From contig JAGWYI010000221.1 in NCBI GenBank assembly GCA_018969455.1, positions 1 to 6,996 on the forward strand: a DNA stretch of 6,996 bases. The letters are read 5' to 3'. Below are positions 1 to 4,941 of this stretch, piece after piece (the first letter of the stretch is position 1; every line of letters starts with the position of its first letter). The notes below the pieces were generated by a model. The model ran no database searches. It was not told the origin of the DNA and saw only the letters and a program-made list of their open reading frames with translations. This DNA comes from Bacteroidota bacterium. GTDB lineage: Bacteria > Bacteroidota > Bacteroidia > Chitinophagales > Saprospiraceae. The translations under genes were made by a program, and so were the position numbers.

Positions 1-250
1 GATAGTCCAACTCGCGCGTATTTTGTATTTCAATGATAATATGTTCACCTTTTGAGTTTTCAGCATATAAATCCACGCGGTTGAACTTATCATCTTCCTG
101 ATCTTGGTTGCTCTCACTTTCCAACAATCCTTCAATTTTGATATCCTCTTTGAGCAATTCAGAAAGAAAACCCTCGAGAATACCGAAGTTCTTTTTGTCA
201 CGCAGCATTTTCTTTGCTGCCCAATCGAATCGAATGTGCTTATTGGCCAT
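1..250 (-). CDS. Rpn family recombination-promoting nuclease / putative transposase, N-terminal part only
   Basis: Reading the minus strand from ATG at 250-248 gives 83 open codons to the window edge, so the gene continues beyond base 1. The protein starts MANKHIRFDWAAKKML and contains RVDLYA (residues 58-63) followed by EHIIIEIQNTRE (69-80). The D60 ... E74-x-Q76 spacing, set in a beta-strand-rich stretch after a predicted helical N-terminus, is the PD-(D/E)XK nuclease core as found in the Rpn/PDDEXK_2 transposase-like family. Members of that family are DNA endonucleases associated with RecA-independent recombination, about 300 residues long and often multicopy in Bacteroidota. The start is supported by a consensus-like promoter ending 16 bp upstream (267-298). 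The gene lies 63 bp downstream of the MBL-fold gene on the same strand but has its own promoter. Family assignment rests on the N-terminal third only; whether the rest is intact cannot be seen. Confidence 0.8.
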   Translation of the reverse strand, partial: MANKHIRFDWAAKKMLRDKKNFGILEGFLSELLKEDIKIEGLLESESNQDQEDDKFNRVDLYAENSKGEHIIIEIQNTRELDY

Positions 251-266
251 ATCACTTACTTTGAAA

Positions 267-298
267 CAAAGATAGTGGGTTCGCCGGACAAGATCAAA
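267..298 (-). promoter_or_regulatory. Bacteroidota-type promoter of the Rpn gene
   Basis: On the minus strand, TTTG (298-295) is followed by exactly 20 bp and then TATCTTTG (274-267), matching both elements of the Bacteroidota sigma factor consensus (-33 TTTG, -7 TAnnTTTG). The start codon is at 250, implying a very short leader of about 10 nt. This is the best promoter match in the window. No transcript data are available. Confidence 0.65.
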
Positions 299-313
299 CA
301 ATTTATTTGTGAT

Positions 314-1099
314 TTACACCTGTGTTTTTTCCCCGGCATTCAAAAACTCCACCTTCCCTTCCAACAAACCCTTGTTTTTCAACTGTTTGCGAAGATCTTG
401 TTCCGTTTCTTTAAAATGACTCCAACCCCGGTAATGAATAGGTAGCACTTTATTGGGGTTTAAAACCTCGACTGCTTTCTCGAGGTCTTTGCCATCCATG
501 GTGTACCGTCCCAAGCCCGACAAATACCGGAATTGCGCAGCACCCAGGTGAAAAATCCCGATGTCGATTTTGGGAAAGCGTTGGGCAATTTCCGGAATGC
601 CTTTAAAGTAAACGGTATCGCCCGAGATGTAAAACACACCGTTGGTTTGTCCGGGGAATTCGAGCACAAATCCGATAACCGGGCCGGAAAAGAATTCGGG
701 CAGCCACCAGGGACGGTGCTGGCAGGGTGTGGCCGTGATTTTCAAACCCGGAACTTTATCGTTTTCAACCACATACGTATCCCAAACACGCAGACCGGTA
801 GTCCCCCGAACGGCTTTTGCCGCAGCCTTGGTGGACAAAATCAAAGGGGCTGATTTGGCCAATTCCTTTCCGGCCCGGTCGAAATTATCCCCGTGTTGAT
901 GGTGGCTCAACAAAATCAGGTCGATGTGCCCCAATGCTGCAACGGATAGCGCCGGATCGGCTGTTTTTTTGGAAACGGCTCCGAATCCATGATGGTACCA
1001 GTGGCCAGCCTTGTCGAGGGTGGGATCGGTCAATATTTTGAATCCATTGATTTCCAGTAAGATGCAGGCCGTGTCGATGTGGGTGATGTATAATTCCAT
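314..1099 (-). CDS. MBL-fold metallo-hydrolase, UlaG-like
   Basis: A complete 261-residue cytosolic protein with the metallo-beta-lactamase fold and no signal peptide. It opens with the strand pattern of the UlaG/beta-lactamase-like group (ITHIDTACILLEINGFKILTDP, residues 5-26). The metal motif LLSHHQHGDN places H67-x-H69-x-D71-N72 at the active site; further expected metal ligands are H128 (TPCQHRP), D161 (ISGDTVY) and H222 (LPIHYRGW). Relatives include L-ascorbate-6-phosphate lactonase (UlaG) and NAPE-phospholipase D-like enzymes, all hydrolases with one or two metal ions. The substrate here cannot be inferred. The sixth position of the HxHxDH signature is Asn rather than His, so one metal site may be altered. 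Length is normal for small members. ATG at 1099 is preceded by AT-rich sequence without a Shine-Dalgarno and by a promoter at 1152-1185. No neighbouring pathway gene is visible. Confidence 0.88.
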   Translation of the reverse strand: MELYITHIDTACILLEINGFKILTDPTLDKAGHWYHHGFGAVSKKTADPALSVAALGHIDLILLSHHQHGDNFDRAGKELAKSAPLILSTKAAAKAVRGTTGLRVWDTYVVENDKVPGLKITATPCQHRPWWLPEFFSGPVIGFVLEFPGQTNGVFYISGDTVYFKGIPEIAQRFPKIDIGIFHLGAAQFRYLSGLGRYTMDGKDLEKAVEVLNPNKVLPIHYRGWSHFKETEQDLRKQLKNKGLLEGKVEFLNAGEKTQV

Positions 1100-1151
1100 G
1101 TAAATTAAATTTAGCAGGAAAAGGAGCGCAAACAGTTTGTTTGGTGGCGCT

Positions 1152-1185
1152 CAAAATTATACTTTTAGGGCCGTTATATCAGAAA
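1152..1185 (-). promoter_or_regulatory. Probable promoter of the MBL-fold gene
   Basis: On the minus strand TAATTTTG (1159-1152) is a full match to the TAnnTTTG element. Twenty bases upstream is TTTCTG (1185-1180), a one-base-off version of the TTTG -33 element. Predicted transcription would start about 45 nt before the ATG at 1099. Confidence 0.5.
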
Positions 1186-1227
1186 ACATTCGTTTTTTAT
1201 AAAACAACTTACAAGCCTTGTACCTCC

Positions 1228-1272
1228 ATCTAAAATCATGTAATTTTAAATCTAAAATCCCTATTTTAAATC
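1228..1272. repeat. Short interleaved AT-rich direct repeats
   Basis: ATCTAAAATC occurs at 1228-1237 and again at 1250-1259 (22-bp period), and ATTTTAAATC occurs at 1243-1252 and 1263-1272 (20-bp period). The two repeats overlap each other and the spacing is close to two helical turns. They could be paired protein-binding sites or simple AT-rich drift; the sequence does not decide. Confidence 0.45.
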
Positions 1273-1281
1273 CCTCCCCCC

Positions 1282-1312
1282 TTTCGCACTATCGATTTAC
1301 GCCCTACCTTTA
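1282..1312 (+). promoter_or_regulatory. Weak promoter candidate for the first RCC1 gene
   Basis: TACCTTTA (1305-1312) matches TAnnTTTG in seven of eight positions, and TTTCG (1282-1286) lies 18 bp upstream as a poor -33 element. The implied leader of over 100 nt is long compared with the other genes here. A better-placed promoter was not found. Confidence 0.3.
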
Positions 1313-1368
1313 CCCCTACTAGAAGCATTTTTAGCGATCTTGATTTTATTTAATTCTAATCCATTTAA

Positions 1369-1384
1369 AAAGGTTTCGGCCTTT
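1369..1384 (+). other. Small hairpin with TTCG loop in RCC1 leader
   Basis: AAAGGT (1369-1374) pairs with GCCTTT (1379-1384), including one G-U pair, around a TTCG tetraloop. There is no following T-run, so it is not a typical terminator. It may only add structure to the leader of the RCC1 mRNA; a stem of this size could also arise by chance. Confidence 0.3.
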
Positions 1385-1431
1385 CCTTAACAACCCTTAC
1401 TACGAAATTTTTAACCACAAAAATTTCTAGT

Positions 1432-2811
1432 ATGCACCATTTTATTTTATTCCTGGTTTTAATCCTGAATACCTTTCCCTTATCTGGACAGTGTTGGAAA
1501 CAAATTTCGGGCGGTTCCCTGCATTCTTTGGCAGCCACACCCAATAACCGTTTATGGGCCTGGGGCGACAATGCCTTTGGACAATTGGGTAAAAACTACA
1601 ATTTTCAGGCTTTTTCCCCTGTTTTAATTGACATTGGGCCCGATTGGGGTAGTATAGATGCCAACTACGGCAACTCCGCATCCATCAAAACCGATGGTTA
1701 CTTATACATCTGGGGTTCCAACAACAAGGGACAATTGGGAATTGGGCCCAATGCGCCGAATCTGGTAAAAGTTCCTACCCTGGTTAATTTGGCTAAATGG
1801 ACGCAGGTTTCCATTGGAAACGAACATGTATTGGGGATCCAAACCGATGGAAGCCTTTGGGCCTGGGGCAATAATGCGTCGGGCGAATTGGGCGATGGCA
1901 CGCAAGTTTCTTCAGACCACCCCGTTCAAATTGGGAGTGACAAAGACTGGATAGCCATTTCTGCGGGCAATCACTTCTGTTTTGCCATTAAAAAGGACAG
2001 TTCTTTGTGGGCCTGGGGTGACAACCAATTCGGACAATTGGGTGATTCCACGATGCAGAAGAAAATTGTGCCCGTACCCATCCGAAAAGATAAAAAATGG
2101 AAACAGGTGGATGCCGGATTTAGGCATACGTTGGCGATAGACGCATCCGGTAAATTATGGAACTGGGGACAAGGCGCAATTGGGTCGAATCTGCCGGGGA
2201 CGTTCCCTAAATCCACGCCAATTTTGGTCGATTCCATTAAATTGTGGCAGAAGGTTTGCGCCGGAAACAACTTTTCATTGGCACTCAATAATGCGCATAC
2301 CCTGTGGGCCTGGGGTTCCAACACTTCGGGGCAAGTCGGAAACGGTGGATTTGGGGGGGATATACCAACCCTAAGTCAAATCGGGCAAGATAGCATTTGG
2401 CAAGATATTGCCACCGGGAGCAATCACTGCCTGGCGATTGATCAATCGGGCGAACTTTGGGCTTGGGGTTTTAACGTGCAAGGACAACTTGGACAAGGCA
2501 ACACCCTGAATTTGTACGCACCCACTAAAGTAAGCTGTCCGTACACAGATGTGCAGGTTTTATCTGCCAAAGCGCCAGCGGCGCAATTATTCCCATTGCC
2601 GACAAAGGATGTGCTGTATTTGCAATTATTTGACAATCAAACCCATACAATCAAATACCGCATACTGAACCCACAGGGAGCAGAGGTTATCGCTTTTCAG
2701 GTTTTGATGGAGGATGCTTCTATTGATGTTACTGCACTGGTGCCGGGTGTGTATTTTTTGCAATTGCAATTGGATGGTCAAAACGTTGTGCAGAGGTTTG
2801 TAAAAATATAA
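1432..2811 (+). CDS. Secreted seven-repeat RCC1 beta-propeller protein with T9SS sorting domain
   Basis: A 459-residue exported protein. Residues 1-19 are a signal peptide (hydrophobic FILFLVLILNTFPL, cleavage likely after SG, leaving Gln-Cys-Trp). Residues 21-370 are seven RCC1 repeats of about 50 residues, each beginning with an aromatic (W22, W72, W123, W173, W223, W272, W323) and carrying the LWAWG-N-GQLG core; together they should close a seven-bladed propeller. Repeat 5 has a degenerate core (LWNWGQGAIGSNLPG). Residues 385-459 form a type A T9SS C-terminal sorting domain: LFPLPTKDVLYLQL, a central YRILNPQG strand, VTALVPGVYFLQL and a final RFVKI. T9SS cargo is translocated across the outer membrane and often cleaved or anchored. 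RCC1 propellers mediate protein or ligand binding; no catalytic motif is visible. The ATG at 1432 is chosen because it directly precedes the signal peptide. It is paralogous in design to the gene at 3477. Confidence 0.9.
   Translation: MHHFILFLVLILNTFPLSGQCWKQISGGSLHSLAATPNNRLWAWGDNAFGQLGKNYNFQAFSPVLIDIGPDWGSIDANYGNSASIKTDGYLYIWGSNNKGQLGIGPNAPNLVKVPTLVNLAKWTQVSIGNEHVLGIQTDGSLWAWGNNASGELGDGTQVSSDHPVQIGSDKDWIAISAGNHFCFAIKKDSSLWAWGDNQFGQLGDSTMQKKIVPVPIRKDKKWKQVDAGFRHTLAIDASGKLWNWGQGAIGSNLPGTFPKSTPILVDSIKLWQKVCAGNNFSLALNNAHTLWAWGSNTSGQVGNGGFGGDIPTLSQIGQDSIWQDIATGSNHCLAIDQSGELWAWGFNVQGQLGQGNTLNLYAPTKVSCPYTDVQVLSAKAPAAQLFPLPTKDVLYLQLFDNQTHTIKYRILNPQGAEVIAFQVLMEDASIDVTALVPGVYFLQLQLDGQNVVQRFVKI
1492..2541 (+). 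repeat. Seven RCC1 repeats (first propeller)
   Basis: This segment encodes residues 21-370. The period is about 150 bp and is a protein-level repeat: the core Trp-Ala-Trp-Gly-x-Asn ... Gly-Gln-Leu-Gly recurs while the DNA has diverged. The block starts at Cys21 and ends at Ser-Cys369-Pro. Three additional cysteines (C183, C276, C333) lie within repeats 4, 6 and 7. Confidence 0.88.
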
Positions 2812-2847
2812 AATAACCCCTAATACAGTGCGAACCAGTGGTTTCAT

Positions 2848-2880
2848 TTTGAAAATCCCCGGTGTGCGCAGTATCTTTTG
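2848..2880 (+). promoter_or_regulatory. Bacteroidota-type promoter of the SRPBCC gene
   Basis: TTTG (2848-2851) is followed by 20 bp and TATCTTTTG (2872-2880), which is TAnnTTTG with one extra T. The predicted transcript would begin about 20 nt before ATG 2909. This supports 2909 over the upstream GTG at 2828, which lies before the promoter. It also suggests the gene is transcribed independently of the RCC1 gene ending 97 bp upstream. Confidence 0.55.
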
Positions 2881-2908
2881 CCTTAAATTTTATTCAACTA
2901 AAAAACAC

Positions 2909-3307
2909 ATGACCAAATCTTTCTCGCTCAGCATAGAATTGCCCGCTTCTCCCGAAGTCATTTACAACGCCTGGCTCGATTCGGAGCAACACAGCGACAT
3001 GACCGGCAGCCCCGCTGAAATAAGCGACCAATTGCAAGAATCATTTACGGCCTGGGATGGCTATATTTTTGGAACAAACCTGGAATTGACGCCCTTCCGA
3101 AAGATCATTCAATCCTGGCGTACCACCGAATTCGAGGACGATGAACCTGATTCTCTCCTCGAAATCACGCTGGAGCCTCTCGGCGAAAATACCATGCTGC
3201 ACCTGCACCATTCCAATTTGCCGGCACACGGCGATGCCTATATCCAGGGTTGGCATGAATTCTATTTTGATCCGATGTTGACGTATTTTGCTCAATTGGA
3301 ACCCTAG
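2909..3307 (+). CDS. SRPBCC / AHSA1-like domain protein
   Basis: A 132-residue cytosolic protein with no signal peptide, the size of a single SRPBCC (START/Bet v 1-like) domain. The N-terminal part has the family pattern of a strand followed by SPEVIYNAWLDSEQHSDMTG (residues 14-33). The middle has WDGYIFGTNLEL (49-60) and SWRTTEFEDDEPDSLLEITLEP (69-90). The C-terminal part has the HHSNLP motif (100-105) and a final helix beginning GWHEFYFDPMLTYF (114-127), as in the AHSA1 (activator of Hsp90 ATPase C-domain homologue) subgroup. This fold forms a hydrophobic cavity, but bacterial AHSA1-like proteins are mostly uncharacterised, and neither ligand nor partner can be named. The ATG at 2909 is preferred to an in-frame GTG at 2828: the fold begins at 2909 and a promoter lies between the two. 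It sits between two secreted RCC1 paralogues with no evident shared pathway. Confidence 0.85.
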   Translation: MTKSFSLSIELPASPEVIYNAWLDSEQHSDMTGSPAEISDQLQESFTAWDGYIFGTNLELTPFRKIIQSWRTTEFEDDEPDSLLEITLEPLGENTMLHLHHSNLPAHGDAYIQGWHEFYFDPMLTYFAQLEP

Positions 3308-3317
3308 TTCGAATGTT

Positions 3318-3426
3318 TATATACCAGGAGTCGCCGGATTTTGTGGATAAATCAGGATGGATTTCGCTGATTTATAATGATTTATAAAGTTCGTTATGCA
3401 CAAAATCTGGCGGCGTAAAGTATATA
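3318..3426. repeat. Imperfect intergenic palindrome with nested repeats
   Basis: Concentric inverted repeats: TATATAC (3318-3324) with GTATATA (3420-3426); then, after symmetric 5-nt gaps, 3330-3345 with 3399-3414, sixteen paired positions including two G-T wobbles. Its core, CGCCGGATTTTGTG, faces CACAAAATCTGGCG. Inside is a second perfect 9-bp inverted repeat, ATAAATCAG (3347-3355) with CTGATTTAT (3367-3375). The tandem pair TGATTTATAA at 3368-3377 and 3378-3387 offers the left arm two alternative partners. It begins 11 bp after the SRPBCC stop and ends 13 bp before the promoter of the second RCC1 gene. There is no T-run, so it is not a simple intrinsic terminator. Its form resembles a MITE- or REP-like intergenic repeat; that identity is inferred, since only one copy is in the window. 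Confidence 0.65.
3368..3387. repeat. Perfect 10-bp tandem duplication
   Basis: TGATTTATAA occurs twice back to back with no mismatch, inside the palindrome. The first copy is part of the right arm of the inner 9-bp stem; the second can replace it over eight bases. It may reflect replication slippage within the hairpin. Confidence 0.75.
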
Positions 3427-3439
3427 TGAAAGGCTTCCT

Positions 3440-3447
3440 TACATTTG
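3440..3447 (+). promoter_or_regulatory. -7 element of the second RCC1 gene
   Basis: TACATTTG matches TAnnTTTG fully and lies 29 bp before ATG 3477. No convincing TTTG -33 element is present about 20 bp upstream, where the palindrome ends. Its position inside the longer frame that opens at 3396 argues that translation begins at 3477. Confidence 0.4.
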
Positions 3448-3476
3448 TGCGCATTCAATCACACCATTTCAACACC

Positions 3477-4850
3477 ATGAAACTTACCACTACCTTCTTC
3501 GCTTTAATTATTACCATCTCCCTCCACGCACAATGCTGGGAAAGCGCCGCTGGCGGATCCTATCACACCATTGCCATTACCACCGAAGGCTCCCTTTGGA
3601 CATGGGGCGACAATGGCTCTGGACAATTGGGCATTGGCTCCTTTGACCCCGCGCTCAAACCCACTTTAATTGATTCTTCTGCCGATTGGAGTCAGGTGGT
3701 AGCAAGTGGATTCACTTCCATGGCACTGAAAAAAGACGGAACCATCTGGGCCTGGGGCGACAATGGCTCAGGCCAACTGGGCATCGGATCCAGTGCCTTG
3801 TACAGCCAGGCGCCTGTTCAGGCAGGAACAGCCAGTAACTGGAAATTCATTTCCCTTGGCGCACACGCCCTTGCCCTCAAATCGGATAGCACCCTTTGGT
3901 CTTGGGGGAACAACTTTTATGGCGGATTGGGCATTGGCTCAAATACCGATAAGTATGCACCCGTTCAAATTGGAACCGCCCACGATTGGGTAGCCATTGC
4001 AGCAGGTGGTTTTCATAGTTTGGCACTGAAAAGCGATGGAACCCTCTGGGCTTGGGGCTATAATGAATATGGCCAATTAGGCGATGCCACCAATGTCGAC
4101 AAAAAAACACCCATCCAGGTTGGAACTGATAATAAATGGAGAAAAATTGCGGCTGGCTATAATTTTAGCCTGGCCATCAAATCAGATGGAACCATGTGGG
4201 CCTGGGGCTCTAATTCATACGGGCAATTGGGAGATGGTACTAACACCGATCGAAATACTCCCAAAAAAATTGGTACAGTTACGAGCTGGAACAACATGGA
4301 TGCAGGCGGAGGGTTTGCCCTCGCAATTAAAAATGACGGCACTTTATGGGCTTGGGGACATAACCTGGACGGACAATTGGGCACTGGGAATACCAATGAT
4401 CAATACATCCCAATCAAAATAGGCGCTGCAAATAATTGGCAATCCGCTTTCGGCGCCAGTAACCACTCCATGGCCATTCAAACAGATGGCTCATTGTGGA
4501 CATGGGGATACGGCAAATACGGTCAATTGGGCGATGGCACCCTCCTTTCACATGCCGCGCCTGCCAAACTCAGCTGCCCAACCACCAGCATCCGACCTGT
4601 TTTGTTGGCCGACCATCTGTTAAAACTGTTTCCCAATGCAGCGCACGACTACCTGCAAGTGCAATGGACTGGCAACGTTACCCAGGATTTTAAATTTGAA
4701 ATCAGAAATGTATTCGGTGCAGTGGTTTGTCCGCTTCAACCGCTTAACGGAAATGAACGCGTGGATGTAAGCGCCCTTCCATCAGGGCTGTACTACTGCA
4801 CGGTAAAAACTTCGGCAGGTCAACTCAGCAAACCTTTTGTGAAAGCATAA
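3477..4850 (+). CDS. Secreted seven-repeat RCC1 beta-propeller protein with T9SS sorting domain (second copy)
   Basis: A 457-residue exported protein from ATG 3477. An in-frame ATG at 3396 would put 27 mostly basic or polar residues before the signal peptide and lies upstream of the likely promoter, so it is not used. Residues 1-18 are a typical signal peptide (MKLTTTFFALIITISLHA, cleavage before Gln19-Cys20-Trp21). Residues 20-367 form seven RCC1 repeats with near-perfect 50-residue period: tryptophans at 21, 71, 122, 171, 221, 271 and 321, each followed by LWAWG-x-N-x-x-GQLG. Residues 381-457 are a type A T9SS sorting domain (LLKLFPNAAHDYLQV, then VDVSALPSGLYYCTV, ending PFVKA). The expected location is cell surface or medium; the propeller probably binds a partner, and no catalytic motif is seen. 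Its repeats are more regular than in the copy at 1432, and repeats 1 and 2 share the 12-residue string GDNGSGQLGIGS. Transcription likely ends at the hairpin just after the stop. Confidence 0.91.
   Translation: MKLTTTFFALIITISLHAQCWESAAGGSYHTIAITTEGSLWTWGDNGSGQLGIGSFDPALKPTLIDSSADWSQVVASGFTSMALKKDGTIWAWGDNGSGQLGIGSSALYSQAPVQAGTASNWKFISLGAHALALKSDSTLWSWGNNFYGGLGIGSNTDKYAPVQIGTAHDWVAIAAGGFHSLALKSDGTLWAWGYNEYGQLGDATNVDKKTPIQVGTDNKWRKIAAGYNFSLAIKSDGTMWAWGSNSYGQLGDGTNTDRNTPKKIGTVTSWNNMDAGGGFALAIKNDGTLWAWGHNLDGQLGTGNTNDQYIPIKIGAANNWQSAFGASNHSMAIQTDGSLWTWGYGKYGQLGDGTLLSHAAPAKLSCPTTSIRPVLLADHLLKLFPNAAHDYLQVQWTGNVTQDFKFEIRNVFGAVVCPLQPLNGNERVDVSALPSGLYYCTVKTSAGQLSKPFVKA
3534..4577 (+). repeat. Seven RCC1 repeats (second propeller)
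   Basis: This segment encodes residues 20-367 with a period of about 150 bp. A 17-base string beginning TGGGGCGACAATGG is identical at 3603-3619 and 3753-3769, exactly one repeat apart, suggesting a relatively recent internal duplication or gene conversion between blades 1 and 2. The propeller contains only two cysteines, at its first residue (C20) and at its last (C367). Confidence 0.88.
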
Positions 4851-4859
4851 ACAGCCAAT

Positions 4860-4904
4860 TTGTCACGGGTGCTGTTTCCTGAACCACCCGTGACAATATT
4901 TTTT
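4860..4904 (+). terminator. Intrinsic terminator after the second RCC1 gene
   Basis: TTGTCACGGGTG (4860-4871) pairs perfectly with CACCCGTGACAA (4885-4896), giving a 12-bp GC-rich stem with a 13-nt loop, followed by TATTTTTT (4897-4904). It begins 10 nt after the RCC1 stop codon. It should isolate the RCC1 transcript from the ATPase gene downstream. Confidence 0.88.
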
Positions 4905-4915
4905 GCCCTGAAACA

Positions 4916-4924
4916 TACCTTTAC
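4916..4924 (+). promoter_or_regulatory. Candidate promoter of the copper ATPase gene
   Basis: TACCTTTAC (4916-4924) differs from TAnnTTTG only at the last position and lies 17 bp before ATG 4942. No clear TTTG occurs at the right distance; GTGACA (4890-4895), 20 bp upstream, falls inside the 3' arm of the terminator. No CueR- or CsoR-type dyad was recognised. Confidence 0.4.
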
Positions 4925-4941
4925 GCCAAATGAATTAAAAC

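Larger units (their letters stand above)
1100..1431. other. Divergent intergenic region between MBL-fold and RCC1 genes
   Basis: This 332-bp stretch separates the minus-strand hydrolase from the plus-strand RCC1 gene and contains no credible gene. It holds the hydrolase promoter (1152-1185), an AT-rich block with short direct repeats (1228-1272), a pyrimidine-rich stretch at 1271-1285, a weak plus-strand promoter candidate (1282-1312) and a small TTCG-loop hairpin (1369-1384) that would lie in the RCC1 leader. No tRNA-like or riboswitch-like fold was recognised. Confidence 0.7.

Noticed and set aside
104..445. Plus-strand 113-residue open frame
   Set aside because: It is antisense to the start of the Rpn gene and the end of the MBL-fold gene, has no family signature, and both minus-strand genes are clearly supported.
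1492..1494. Cys near the signal peptide end of the first RCC1 protein as a lipoprotein site
   Set aside because: The residue before Cys is Gln (LSGQC), which does not fit a lipobox. The paralogue has the same Q-C-W arrangement, pointing to signal peptidase I cleavage before Gln.
2831..2850. Small inverted repeat AACC-agt-GGTT after the first RCC1 gene as a terminator
   Set aside because: The stem is only four base pairs and lacks a proper T-run, so it is indistinguishable from chance.
2828..2908. Upstream GTG start extending the SRPBCC protein by 27 residues
   Set aside because: The extension precedes a good promoter (2848-2880) and adds residues outside the SRPBCC fold.
3396..3476. Upstream ATG start extending the second RCC1 protein
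   Set aside because: It would bury the signal peptide behind 27 polar or basic residues, begins inside the palindrome, and lies upstream of the TACATTTG element. ATG 3477 starts directly with a normal signal peptide.
1492..4577. Regular 150-bp periodicity that might suggest a DNA repeat array or CRISPR
   Set aside because: The period is explained by RCC1 protein repeats in open frames. The DNA copies are diverged, and there are no short identical repeats with unique spacers.
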